From Cytophagales bacterium (GTDB lineage Bacteria; Bacteroidota; Bacteroidia; Cytophagales; MED-G16): a stretch of 40,292 nucleotides of DNA. Below, piece after piece: positions 22,853 to 32,019 of the stretch (its first letter is position 1; each line of letters opens with the position of its first letter). The notes under the pieces are model-generated. The model saw nothing but the letters and a program-made list of their open reading frames with translations, was not told the DNA's origin and did not search any database. The position numbers and the translations under genes are program-made. The stretch lies in the NCBI GenBank assembly GCA_029940715.1, contig JAPYTU010000003.1, positions 1 through 40,292 on the forward strand, in the 5' to 3' direction.

Positions 22853-24940
22853 TTAAAAGAATTTATATCTATAATCTTCAATAGAAGAAAATTCTTTTAT
22901 AGCATTATCAATTCGAAAGGGAGTTGATAATTGATTAGCTTGTAGTAGAGAACTAGAATAGTCTGAATAATTTTCAATAGAATCCGCAACAATAAAACCA
23001 TTTAAACCCATTACAATAATCCCCTCATCATTCATAAATGGTCTAGTTAATTCTCCCACTTCCATTGAAAATGCTATTCCTATAGCTTCAGGAGAATACC
23101 CAACATTAGATAAAGAATTCGTTGTAAAATCTAAAGTATTCATATTATAAATTTTTCCTTTATTGTTTAATTGTGTCAAATCAAATAAAGATTTATAATC
23201 TGATAATTTATTTGAAACGTACTCAAATTTCTTATTATTTAATATTTTTTTGGTTATAGAATTTTTAACATCATCTAAATTCTTAGTTCCTTTTTCTTTA
23301 ATATCAGATACAATTGCAATAGCATAACCATCATCCATTTCTATAACATCTGAAATTGAATGCAATGAAGCATTATCACTATATACCCAAATAATTATGG
23401 ACCTTGAATTATTTAAATCTGCTATTTTTTTATCATTTTTATTTAAATTATTAGAAGAAAGCATTTTATAATTACTCTCTTTAACATTCTTTATAAATGA
23501 TTCTTTATTGTCCACCTGTGATCTAAATAATTCTGATTCTCTATAAACAAAGTTTTTAGTATAATCACTAGGAACAAGCACTTTTACAATCGTAGAAACA
23601 TAATAAGACAGATTAGTTTTTGTATTACTCACATAAATTAAATGATAGCCAAATTCTGACTCTATAATTCTAGGAATTAGACCTGTTTTGGACCTTGAAA
23701 AAACCGCGTTTTGAAATGGGAGAACCATAGTTCCTTCAGTAAACCAACCTAAATCTCCACCATTAGAAGCAGAGCCATCCTGGCTATACATTCTTGCTGT
23801 TTCTTCAAAATTACTTCCATTTTTTAATAAATTTAAAACTCTTTGAGCTTCTTCTCTAACTTCTAACTTAGGAGTCACATCAAATTTAAAAAGTATATGT
23901 TTAGCTCTAGCACTATATTTATTTTCTTCAACTATTTCAGATAATTTATTAACAATAAAATTTCCATTTTGAAATTTAACATCAGAAACATATCCCACTT
24001 CTTTATTTTGCAATTCAACAGGAAGCTCATCTATTTTATAATTAACATACGCATTTAATTCATCTGAATTAACCACTGAAAAAGTAGAATCATCTAATAC
24101 CTCGGATAAAAAACTATTTTTAATTCTTTCCATTTCATTAAAAATATATATTGAATCATCTTTTGAAGGAGTTAATGGAAAAAAAATGTAATCAATCGAT
24201 CTAGATTCGCTTTGAATGTAATCTTCTTTATTTTTTTTCAAATAATTTTTCAGCTCAACAGTAGAAATCTCAAATAAAGAATCTTCAACTTCATAAAAAG
24301 GTATAAAAAAATATGATAAATCAATTTTATTATTTGAATTGTAGTATTCCTTTTTTGATTCTAAAACATTAACATTAACAGTTAAAGACATTAAGTTTTC
24401 ATACTTAGACCTCATGCGCATTGGTTTAAGATTTTTTTCAAATGCATACCATGCTTCTTGTTGATTCAAAGGCTGAGAACTAAGAGATTGGAGATAAGAA
24501 ATAACATTTTGAGGACTAAATACATTTGTATTGGGATCAGTAAAGGCTTGCCTTACCATAGGATGAATATTACTTCCTTGAACCATATCAACAACCTCAT
24601 TAGTTGAAACATCTATTCCAAGTTTAAAATATTCTTCTCTATAACTAATATCATCAATTAACCTTTGCCAAACCTGATCTCTAATTGATTCTATCTCAAA
24701 AGCTTCGGGTGATCTTCCATTATTTAGAGAAAAATTATAAGATAGCTCCTCAAACAATGATTGATACAACAGATAATTAACATCTTCTCCATTAATTTCA
24801 GCAATTATATTATTTTGACCATTAAATGCTTGATTATTTGGACCAAGTATATCGCCCAAAACAAAGGCAGCAATTGAAAAACCAACTACAAAGACAAGAA
24901 ATTTGCCCATTTTATTTCTAAGTGTACTTATTATTGCCAT
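22853..24940 (-). CDS. PpiD/SurA-like periplasmic peptidyl-prolyl isomerase
   Basis: A 695-residue foldase with one N-terminal membrane anchor (about 11-32, GKFLVFVVGFSIAAFVLGDIL) and a large periplasmic part. A SurA-N-like chaperone region (about 45-230) precedes a parvulin domain (about 340-440). That domain contains SARAKHILFKF, FEETARMYSQDGSASNGGDLGWFTEGTMV and ESEFGYHLIYV. A second, more divergent C-terminal region follows. It assists folding of outer-membrane or secreted proteins. It is the last gene of the envelope operon running from 30865, 44 bp after corC, and is followed after 5 bp by DUF493. The PpiD-type topology fits better than soluble SurA. Confidence 0.92.
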   Translation of the reverse strand: MAIISTLRNKMGKFLVFVVGFSIAAFVLGDILGPNNQAFNGQNNIIAEINGEDVNYLLYQSLFEELSYNFSLNNGRSPEAFEIESIRDQVWQRLIDDISYREEYFKLGIDVSTNEVVDMVQGSNIHPMVRQAFTDPNTNVFSPQNVISYLQSLSSQPLNQQEAWYAFEKNLKPMRMRSKYENLMSLTVNVNVLESKKEYYNSNNKIDLSYFFIPFYEVEDSLFEISTVELKNYLKKNKEDYIQSESRSIDYIFFPLTPSKDDSIYIFNEMERIKNSFLSEVLDDSTFSVVNSDELNAYVNYKIDELPVELQNKEVGYVSDVKFQNGNFIVNKLSEIVEENKYSARAKHILFKFDVTPKLEVREEAQRVLNLLKNGSNFEETARMYSQDGSASNGGDLGWFTEGTMVLPFQNAVFSRSKTGLIPRIIESEFGYHLIYVSNTKTNLSYYVSTIVKVLVPSDYTKNFVYRESELFRSQVDNKESFIKNVKESNYKMLSSNNLNKNDKKIADLNNSRSIIIWVYSDNASLHSISDVIEMDDGYAIAIVSDIKEKGTKNLDDVKNSITKKILNNKKFEYVSNKLSDYKSLFDLTQLNNKGKIYNMNTLDFTTNSLSNVGYSPEAIGIAFSMEVGELTRPFMNDEGIIVMGLNGFIVADSIENYSDYSSSLLQANQLSTPFRIDNAIKEFSSIEDYRYKFF

Positions 24941-24984
24941 AAAATAAATTTAGGAAGCCAAAATTAAATTTTTATATCTAATTA

Positions 24985-26244
24985 TTATACATTCTCTTTA
25001 AAAAAAACACTATCTATTCTATTATCATTCATAGATAGTATTTTGATTAAATAATTATCAAATTTTATTATTTCACCTTTCTTAGGAAGATTTTTATTAA
25101 AATCAAGAATAAATCCACCTAATGTGTCATATTCTCCAACAGGTATTTTAAAATTATATTTTGAATTTAAATATTTGATTTCTAATCTAGCACTAAAATT
25201 ATAATCATTGTTATTTACTTTATTTTCTAATAATACATCATCATCAAATTCATCTATAATTTCTCCGAAAATCTCTTCTATTATATCTTCTAAAGTTAAA
25301 ATGCCAGAAGTTCCACCATATTCATCTATTACTACTGCTATGTTAATTTGTTCAGACATAAATTTAAAAAGAATTTCACTCGCCAAATTAGTTTCATTAA
25401 TAAATGTTATTGGTCTTATAATTTCTTTAATTGTTTTTGGATTATCAAATAGTGATAAACAATGACAATACCCTATAATGTGATCTATTGAAGATTTATA
25501 AATTATAATTTTTGAAAATCCCGATTCATCAATTATATTTTTCAATTCTAAAATTGAAGCTTTCTCATCTACAGAAATACTATCAGTTCTTGGAATCATA
25601 CAATCTCTAACTTTTACAGTTTTAAGAGCCAAGGCATTATTAAAAAATTCTGTAACATTTTTAGATTGAATTTCTTTATCATTAACTACTACTCTTTTTA
25701 TATAATCATTTAAATCCGTTAACTTAAATACTACTTTTTTATCTGAATAATCTTGATTTAAAATTTTAATTATAAACCATTTAGAAAAGATCATTACAAC
25801 TTTAACCACTGGATATAGAATTAAATAAATAATCAACAAAGGGATCGAAAATGTTATTAATAATTTATCAGGATTTATTAAAAAGATACTTTTTGGAATA
25901 TATTCTGCAGTAATTAAAACAATTACTGTAGAAACTAATGTCTGAATAATTAATATTAAAATATCATTATGAATAAAACTCAACATTGGCTCTAGAAGTT
26001 GAGCCATTACCAAACCATACATAACAAGAGATAAATTATTTCCTATTAACATAGTTGCAATCAATTCAGAATTATTTCTCTTGAAAAGAGAAAATATTTT
26101 ACCAAAAACATTTTTCGATTTAGATTTAATTTCAAAATTTAATTTATTTCTAGATATATAAGCTATCTCTAAACCAGAAAAAAATGCAGAAAATAACAAA
26201 CATACAACAATGAGAACAACCTGTATTTCTATGGTATTTATCAT
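24985..26244 (-). CDS. CNNM/CorC-type hemolysin-family membrane protein
   Basis: A 419-residue protein with an N-terminal DUF21/CNNM membrane domain (about four helices in 1-155), a tandem CBS pair (about 205-330, with MIPRTDSISVD and AVVIDEYGGTSGILTLEDIIEEIFGEI) and a C-terminal CorC/HlyC domain (about 340-415, GEYDTLGGFIL). The family is implicated in magnesium or cobalt handling; the hemolysin label is historical. Its ATG overlaps the stop of a 49-aa membrane ORF by 3 nt (ATGA). Location between lptC and the foldase is conserved in Bacteroidota as far as I recall. Confidence 0.92.
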   Translation of the reverse strand: MINTIEIQVVLIVVCLLFSAFFSGLEIAYISRNKLNFEIKSKSKNVFGKIFSLFKRNNSELIATMLIGNNLSLVMYGLVMAQLLEPMLSFIHNDILILIIQTLVSTVIVLITAEYIPKSIFLINPDKLLITFSIPLLIIYLILYPVVKVVMIFSKWFIIKILNQDYSDKKVVFKLTDLNDYIKRVVVNDKEIQSKNVTEFFNNALALKTVKVRDCMIPRTDSISVDEKASILELKNIIDESGFSKIIIYKSSIDHIIGYCHCLSLFDNPKTIKEIIRPITFINETNLASEILFKFMSEQINIAVVIDEYGGTSGILTLEDIIEEIFGEIIDEFDDDVLLENKVNNNDYNFSARLEIKYLNSKYNFKIPVGEYDTLGGFILDFNKNLPKKGEIIKFDNYLIKILSMNDNRIDSVFFKENV

Positions 26245-26390
26245 CTATTAATTAATTTAGAGAGAAACAAAAACAGAAAAGAAATCATGAAAAATTCATA
26301 AGAATTTAAAAAATCAAATTTAATAAAAACATAAACTCCAACTAAAAAAAAGATTGTACCAACTATGAATAAAAAATATTTAATTTTCAT
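26241..26390 (-). CDS. Small two-helix membrane protein, 49 aa
   Basis: This short ORF fills the apparent gap between lptC and corC. It starts at ATG 26390, 11 nt inside the end of lptC, and its TGA shares ATGA with the corC start. The protein begins MKIKYFLFIVGTIFFLVGVY and has two hydrophobic helices (about 5-23 and 31-44) joined by a short FIKFDFLNSYE linker, ending KLINR. Overlap at both ends is strong evidence that it is translated. No family is recognised; a role alongside CorC or LptC in the membrane is only suggested by position. Confidence 0.7.
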   Translation of the reverse strand: MKIKYFLFIVGTIFFLVGVYVFIKFDFLNSYEFFMISFLFLFLSKLINR

Positions 26391-26904
26391 CAATTTCAAT
26401 TGTTCCAGTAGGTATCAAAATTTTATAATTAGAAAAATCTTGATTTGATTCCATTCCTTCTCCACTATGGATTTCATTATTAGTTTTTATGGTAACAAAT
26501 TTCTGTGTTTCAAATTTTTCATCATTTGGATACCAAAATAATTCTTCAGTTCTTAATTCATCATTCGACTCTAGATTAAATAATATAACATTTCCTGATG
26601 CTATATAATAATTATCATCACTATACTTTATAACATGATTAGCTTTAAAATTTGCAATCAAAATATCAGATGATTTTGAATATATTTCCATGAATAAACC
26701 ATTGGGATAAATCTCGTCTCCATTATCTAATACTTGATAAAGATCTGAAATAAGCTTCAATCTAATTTTTGCCGAATCACTTAAAAAAGTATTGAGATTT
26801 TCAATTTCTAATATAGGACCCTCGTAATCTTCCTGAATATTTTGAAGAGACTGGGTATTACAAGCAACAAAAAAATAAAAAAAAAATATCAAATATCTTA
26901 TCAT
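26380..26904 (-). CDS. lptC: LptC-like LPS-export periplasmic lipoprotein
   Basis: A 174-residue lipoprotein-like protein with signal MIRYLIFFFYFFVAC (Cys 15). The body is a beta-rich LptC/OstA-like domain: EIENLNTFLSDSAKIRLKLISDL, GLFMEIYSKSSDILIANFKANHVIKY, YYIASGNVILFNLESNDELRTEELFWYPNDEKFETQKFVTIKT. LptC links the LptBFG transporter to the LptA bridge for LPS transit. The YIASGNV and TEELFWYP motifs are typical of the family. It overlaps the small ORF downstream by 11 nt and follows the coiled-coil gene after 15 bp. Confidence 0.87.
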   Translation of the reverse strand: MIRYLIFFFYFFVACNTQSLQNIQEDYEGPILEIENLNTFLSDSAKIRLKLISDLYQVLDNGDEIYPNGLFMEIYSKSSDILIANFKANHVIKYSDDNYYIASGNVILFNLESNDELRTEELFWYPNDEKFETQKFVTIKTNNEIHSGEGMESNQDFSNYKILIPTGTIEIDEN

Positions 26905-26919
26905 TAATAAATAAGAAAA

Positions 26920-28212
26920 TTAATTATTTTGAGAATCATTTTTCTCTAATATTTCTCTTAAATCTTTCATTATTACTTTCATTTCTTTTTGATCTTTCAT
27001 TAATTCAACAATATAGTATTTAAGTTCAGCAATACCAGACAAATTATCACTCATTACGTTTTCACTTAATCTCTCTAATTCGCTTTTAGATGAATTATTA
27101 TCAAGTTTTGTAATTAAAGTTTCATACGTTTTGGTTATTTCATCAAGATATTCTTTATCAACATTATTCGTTGAATTATTTTTAACAACATTTGACAAAT
27201 CTCTGAACTCTTTCAATAAAGAATTATCAAAATTAGGAGAATTAGGAGAAGATTGTATAATCTCTCTTTCTTTTTCAATTAATTGCCTTGTAAGTTCTTT
27301 AATTTCACTTATTTCCTGCCTAGTAAAATCTTTCAATTCATCAAGATTTTTTGTTACTCCATCTTTGAATTGATTAAACTTATCTGTATTATCTTCTATT
27401 GTTGTATTAGCTAATAATTGGATTGAAAAATTTTTTAAATCAACCACATCCTCTTTCAATTCATCAATATAAAAGACAATACTATCTTGATTTGCAAAAG
27501 TAGGTTTATTTTCTTGTTCCTGAATTTTTATATTTGTAAACGTGACTTGTTTTAATAATTCTGTTGCAATTTCTAAATCTTTTTTTAATTTATTTATTTC
27601 ATTAGTTTTTTCATCAACCAATTCATCGTCTTGATTTAAATTATCAACAAGAAGGGTATTGGTTATTTCTTTTTCATCAATTAAAGAAGAAATTTTATTT
27701 AAAAAATCCTCACTACTTAAACTACCTTCACTTAACAATTGTGAAGAAATTTGAGCAGATAAATTGCTTAAATCACTTTGAAGTTTAGAAATATCCCTTC
27801 CAATAGAAGCCATGTCTTCCTTATAAACATTTGTATCATCCTGTAAATCAGCAATAAATTTAACATTAGAACCCAAAATGCCTCTATCTGTATTTGATGA
27901 GAAAGCTTTAGAGACAGAGCTTAGTGAAACAATTACAACAGAAAGAATAACAAAAAGAACAGTTAATTGGAATGAAAAATGAGAAAAACTTTTATATTGT
28001 ATTTTCTTATTAAAATTCCAATAAATCAAAGAGATTGTTGCAAAAAAAAGTAACCCAATTATAATAGGGAAAATATAACTTGCATAAAGGGGTATTAAAA
28101 AATCTTGAATTATAAAGGCAAGTCCACCACTAAGAGCTAAGTTTTTTGCAAATAATCTCAGAACTGGAACTTGTTCAATAAAATCAACTATATCTATGCC
28201 TCCTATCTTCAT
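26920..28212 (-). CDS. Membrane-anchored coiled-coil protein of unknown function
   Basis: A 430-residue protein with two membrane segments near the N-terminus (about 45-66 and 78-100), preceded by an amphipathic region (PVLRLFAKNLALSGG). From about 115 to the end it is a long, charged, Leu/Ile-heptad-rich coiled coil (KLQSDLSNLSAQI, KLKKDLEIATELLKQV, ELKDFTRQEISEIKELTRQLIEKEREI). No enzymatic motif is visible. It overlaps the TPR gene by 1 nt (TAATG) and precedes lptC by 15 bp. I do not recall this gene as a standard member of this operon. A scaffold or tether for envelope machinery is a guess. Confidence 0.8.
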   Translation of the reverse strand: MKIGGIDIVDFIEQVPVLRLFAKNLALSGGLAFIIQDFLIPLYASYIFPIIIGLLFFATISLIYWNFNKKIQYKSFSHFSFQLTVLFVILSVVIVSLSSVSKAFSSNTDRGILGSNVKFIADLQDDTNVYKEDMASIGRDISKLQSDLSNLSAQISSQLLSEGSLSSEDFLNKISSLIDEKEITNTLLVDNLNQDDELVDEKTNEINKLKKDLEIATELLKQVTFTNIKIQEQENKPTFANQDSIVFYIDELKEDVVDLKNFSIQLLANTTIEDNTDKFNQFKDGVTKNLDELKDFTRQEISEIKELTRQLIEKEREIIQSSPNSPNFDNSLLKEFRDLSNVVKNNSTNNVDKEYLDEITKTYETLITKLDNNSSKSELERLSENVMSDNLSGIAELKYYIVELMKDQKEMKVIMKDLREILEKNDSQNN

Positions 28213-29591
28213 TAGTTATTTCTTTTATTTAAAACTACATTTTCTTTAATCCAACATCCAACGTTCATGATTTGACCTATTTCTAAATTTTCATTAAATA
28301 ATTCTTCCATAGATGGAAATTGTTCTCTAGCTTGATTTGCCTGAGAAATAAGGCCTCCTTTTTTAAACATATTATAAGCTGCAATAAATACAAGTCTATC
28401 TTCAACTCTACTTTTAGATTCTTTACAGTCTTCATAAGATGTCATATATAAATTTCCTATTAATTTATAAGCATTAGGATTATTAGGTTTTAAAATAATA
28501 GATAATTTAGCACTTTTTCTTGATTTTTCTTTATTACCAATAAACGTATATAGTTTTGCTTTATTAAAATAAATCTCTGCTTTCTGATGATTATCTTGAG
28601 TTATTTCTATTGCTTTATCATAAAAATTTAAAGAAACATCATAATTTTTATTTGCTTGCTCTCTGCCTGCAATAAATTTTGCTATAGCAAAATCAGGCTC
28701 TGAAGATAGCATAATTTTAGCAGCTTCAAGAGCAATATCAGAAGATGTACATTTACCAGTAATACTTAGTTGAAATATTTTTTTTGCTAAATTAACGGCC
28801 TCTGGAGAATATACGCTTAATGGTACTGGAGCAGTATCGTCATAATTCGTTTCTACAATTTCATCATTTAACATCGGAATCGCAATAAGTTTTGGGCCTA
28901 AAGTATTTTCAACAAAATTACAATCAACTGTAATTGTTGCTGTTAATAATTTATCAATATTATCCTGATATTTCTTAAATCTATCTGTATTTTTAGACTC
29001 ATTTGATATTTTATAACTAATTATTTTAGAAATCATATCATAGTTTTTTAAAACTTCATCATCAGAAATAGTTTTAGAAGTTAATTTATGTTTTCTAATT
29101 ATATCCATAAAAGCAACAAGATTACCATTTCCTATATCATTCCCATTTAACTCATATGCTTTTAAAAAAAAATTATACAATGACTCATACATAGATTTTT
29201 CTGTCCTATAATTAGAGTATGCAAATGCTGTCTTTCTATTTAAAACGTAAGCCTCCCTCCCGAAAAATTCAATTCTAGAATCAAAAATTTCTAAAGCTTT
29301 TAAAATATATTCTTCTTTTTTAACTGAATCAGTTTCACTTTTTATTAAACACTTATAAATTTTAATTCCATTTTGATAAATTGAAACATGAAGATTTGGA
29401 ACATTATTTAATAACCAAGAGTGATGCTCTAGGGAAGATAAACAATCTCCTTGCTTAAGATAGTCAGTATAAAGAACATTTTTTTCTTCAGCTAAAGATT
29501 TATTTTCTGGCCAATTCCACCCTGGCTGAGAAAATAATAATTTATTAGATACAATAAATAAAAATATTAATATTAATCTTTTCATAAACAT
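28212..29591 (-). CDS. Exported TPR-repeat protein
   Basis: A 459-residue protein with a signal peptide (about 1-21, MKRLILIFLFIVSNKLLFS) and helical repeats. A first set (about 45-190) is divergent, and a clear TPR array lies at about 295-385 (AIAKFIAGREQANKNYDVSLNFYDKAIEI, AEIYFNKAKLYTFIGNKEKSRKSAKLSIILKPNNPNAYKLIGNLYM). Such proteins scaffold envelope complexes. It follows the outer-membrane protein gene after 5 bp and overlaps the coiled-coil gene by 1 nt. A start two codons later is equally possible. Confidence 0.85.
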   Translation of the reverse strand: MFMKRLILIFLFIVSNKLLFSQPGWNWPENKSLAEEKNVLYTDYLKQGDCLSSLEHHSWLLNNVPNLHVSIYQNGIKIYKCLIKSETDSVKKEEYILKALEIFDSRIEFFGREAYVLNRKTAFAYSNYRTEKSMYESLYNFFLKAYELNGNDIGNGNLVAFMDIIRKHKLTSKTISDDEVLKNYDMISKIISYKISNESKNTDRFKKYQDNIDKLLTATITVDCNFVENTLGPKLIAIPMLNDEIVETNYDDTAPVPLSVYSPEAVNLAKKIFQLSITGKCTSSDIALEAAKIMLSSEPDFAIAKFIAGREQANKNYDVSLNFYDKAIEITQDNHQKAEIYFNKAKLYTFIGNKEKSRKSAKLSIILKPNNPNAYKLIGNLYMTSYEDCKESKSRVEDRLVFIAAYNMFKKGGLISQANQAREQFPSMEELFNENLEIGQIMNVGCWIKENVVLNKRNN

Positions 29592-29596
29592 TAAAA

Positions 29597-30865
29597 TTAA
29601 TCAAATTTTCTTTTAATAAACCAGATATTATTTATAGAACTACCAACTATAAATTTCAAATACCTTTCTTTAATTAATGTTTTGCTAAGATTTCCCCTTC
29701 TTCCTAATTCAAATGCTAAATTAATTCTTGATATAGAGCCCACTGGTAATGAAAAACCGAAAGTTAATCCAATACTATTAATACTTCCACCATTAACTAA
29801 GTATGGAAAACTTTTATAAACTATTCCAGACCTATATGTAACTCTTTTAAAATAGCTATTAACATTTTCTGCTTCAGGTATAATTTCTATACCTGATGAC
29901 AACTGAAAAGAATTTTTATAATGAATGGATGAATTATCATTAAAACCACTTTTATCATTCCATGGTTGTACTTTAAACTCAAAACCAAAAGATAATTTAT
30001 CAATAATTTCATAAGAAATACCTATACCATAACTTCTAGGGATATTAAAAGTAGATATTTCATTATCTATTAATGTATCTAAAACAACAGGGGATGTTGA
30101 ACCAGGTATTCTTCTTTCCAATTGTGTAAATCGGTTAGCATTCAAAGAAGATTTTAAATCATATATCATACCTATTTTAAGAAATTTACTTTCTACTAAT
30201 TCCTTTTTATAAAATATTCCAATATTAAGTGAATAATCATTGTATACAGATTCTTCAAAATAAGTTGAATTGAATTGAGTTTCATTTGAAACAAATGCCG
30301 ATGTTGTATTTGTTATTTTGCCAAATATATATGAACCTTTTACACCTAAAGACAATTCATTCCCCAATCTAAATCCATTAGCCCAATAAGCTTCCGTTAA
30401 ACCACCAGTGCCAGAATACTCATAAAATGCAAGAGCCGAACTTTGATCTATACGTTTTTGATCAATTAAATTATAACTAACAGTACTATAGGGATTAAAA
30501 CCTATTGATGTAATCCATTTTCCTCCTTTAATCAACGGGACTCCAAATCCAATATAATTGATATTTCCATTCCCATTAATATCTTTTGATGTTTCATTTA
30601 TTATCTGTCTAACATCGGATGAAATACCCATTTCAAAAATGGTAAAACGATTAGAGGTTAAAGCAGCTGGATTTTGATTATTAAGGTGCCAATAAGATCC
30701 GTTGCTAATTCCTAAACCACCCATGGCAAGATTATGTGCAAATGAGTTATCATTTAATTCTCCTATTGAATTTAAAGAACTAAATGGTGTTGTTAGTTGT
30801 GAGAAAGTAACATTACTAACAAAAAAAAGAAAAATCATAAAAACATAAAAAATTATTTTATGCAT
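29597..30865 (-). CDS. Outer-membrane beta-barrel protein
   Basis: A 422-residue protein with a signal peptide (about 1-22) and mature start QLTTPFSSLNSIGELND. The alternating polar/aromatic strands across the whole length indicate a beta barrel with affinity to the OmpP1/FadL-like or PorV-like proteins of Bacteroidota (NLAMGGLGISNGSYWHLNNQNPAAL is the usual N-terminal hatch-like block). It ends in a charged-aromatic strand (NIWFIKRKF). It heads the operon of TPR, coiled-coil, lptC, small ORF, corC and PpiD. Ligand unknown. Confidence 0.82.
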   Translation of the reverse strand: MHKIIFYVFMIFLFFVSNVTFSQLTTPFSSLNSIGELNDNSFAHNLAMGGLGISNGSYWHLNNQNPAALTSNRFTIFEMGISSDVRQIINETSKDINGNGNINYIGFGVPLIKGGKWITSIGFNPYSTVSYNLIDQKRIDQSSALAFYEYSGTGGLTEAYWANGFRLGNELSLGVKGSYIFGKITNTTSAFVSNETQFNSTYFEESVYNDYSLNIGIFYKKELVESKFLKIGMIYDLKSSLNANRFTQLERRIPGSTSPVVLDTLIDNEISTFNIPRSYGIGISYEIIDKLSFGFEFKVQPWNDKSGFNDNSSIHYKNSFQLSSGIEIIPEAENVNSYFKRVTYRSGIVYKSFPYLVNGGSINSIGLTFGFSLPVGSISRINLAFELGRRGNLSKTLIKERYLKFIVGSSINNIWFIKRKFD

Positions 30866-30896
30866 ATTACTGGTAACATTACGTGTAAAAAGTTGA

Positions 30897-30912
30897 AATG
30901 CAAAGATGCATT
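30897..30912. promoter_or_regulatory. Inverted repeat in the divergent OMP/anmK control region
   Basis: AATGCA (30897-30902) and TGCATT (30907-30912) form perfect 6-bp arms about an AAGA spacer, between the divergent starts at 30865 and 30946. The minus strand also reads CATCTTTG here, one base off the TAnnTTTG element, so this may be an operator over the OMP operon promoter. Weak evidence. Confidence 0.25.
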
Positions 30913-30945
30913 CTTTAATTCAGAAATAAAAAGAAAAATTTATTC

Positions 30946-32016
30946 ATGAATATTAAAAAATATAAGGTTTTAGGAATCATGTCAGGAACGTCCTGTGATG
31001 GTCTAGATATTGCATATTGTGAGTATTGGGAAAAAAACAATAAATGGAATTATAAATTATTAAATTTCACAACGATCAATTACAACATAAAATGGAAAAA
31101 AAAATTATTAAACTGTTATAAAATAAACGCATATGAATTAAAAAAATTGGATGTTAATTTCGGAAATTTTATATGTCAATCAATTAAAAAATTTATAATA
31201 AAACATAAAATAAAACCTGATCTAATAGCTTCTCATGGTCATACAGTATTTCATAATCCTATAGAAAAAATTTCTCTCCAAATAGGAAATCCATTAGCTA
31301 TATTTTCAAAAATTAAAATTCCAATAATATATAATTTCAGAGAACTAGATGTAATAATAGGAGGACAAGGAGCACCATTGGTTCCTTATGGTGAAAAACA
31401 TTTATTTAGTAAATATGATTATTGTATAAATATAGGTGGCATTTTAAATATAACAGATTTAAATGAGAGTAAGTTTTTAGCTTTTGACGTATGTCCGGCA
31501 AATTTAGTACTCAACTTTTTAGCAAGAAAATTAAATATGAAATTTGACAAAAATGGTGAAACTGCTTCAAAAGGAAAAATGATAGATAATTTATATAACA
31601 AATTAAATAATTTAAAATATTACAATTCCTCAAAACCCAAAAGTTTAGATATAAATTATATTGAAAAAAAAATAATACCTCAACTAGAAAAGTATAAAAC
31701 AAAAGATACATTGCACACATTTGTTGAACATATTGCATTTCAAGTAAACAAGCACTTAAATAAAAAAAATGCTTCTGTTCTTTTAACTGGAGGGGGAACA
31801 TTTAATAAATATCTAGTTAAAAGAATAAAAATTAACAATAAGGTAAAATCGATATTTGTTGTACCTGAAAAAAAATTAATTAATTTTAAAGAAGCGTTGA
31901 TATTTGGTTTTTTAGGACTAATGAGACTATTAGATAAAAAAAACGTTCTTAAATCTGTTACAGGATCAAAAAAATCAACATCATCTGGGATTATTATTAA
32001 CAATAAAATTTTTTAG
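30946..32016 (+). CDS. anmK: Anhydro-N-acetylmuramic acid kinase
   Basis: A 356-residue sugar kinase that phosphorylates and opens 1,6-anhydro-MurNAc during cell-wall recycling. LGIMSGTSCDGLDIAYCEY is the signature phosphate loop, ASHGHTVFH and QIGNP follow, then GGQGAPLVPYGE, INIGGILNIT and LLTGGGTFN (adenosine/second phosphate site). Length is normal. It is divergent from the OMP operon and 3 bp before nhaD. Confidence 0.95.
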   Translation: MNIKKYKVLGIMSGTSCDGLDIAYCEYWEKNNKWNYKLLNFTTINYNIKWKKKLLNCYKINAYELKKLDVNFGNFICQSIKKFIIKHKIKPDLIASHGHTVFHNPIEKISLQIGNPLAIFSKIKIPIIYNFRELDVIIGGQGAPLVPYGEKHLFSKYDYCINIGGILNITDLNESKFLAFDVCPANLVLNFLARKLNMKFDKNGETASKGKMIDNLYNKLNNLKYYNSSKPKSLDINYIEKKIIPQLEKYKTKDTLHTFVEHIAFQVNKHLNKKNASVLLTGGGTFNKYLVKRIKINNKVKSIFVVPEKKLINFKEALIFGFLGLMRLLDKKNVLKSVTGSKKSTSSGIIINNKIF

Positions 32017-32019
32017 TTC

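Noticed and set aside
31419..32003. Several minus-strand ORFs within anmK
   Set aside because: They are hydrophobic shadow frames opposite a well-conserved kinase gene.
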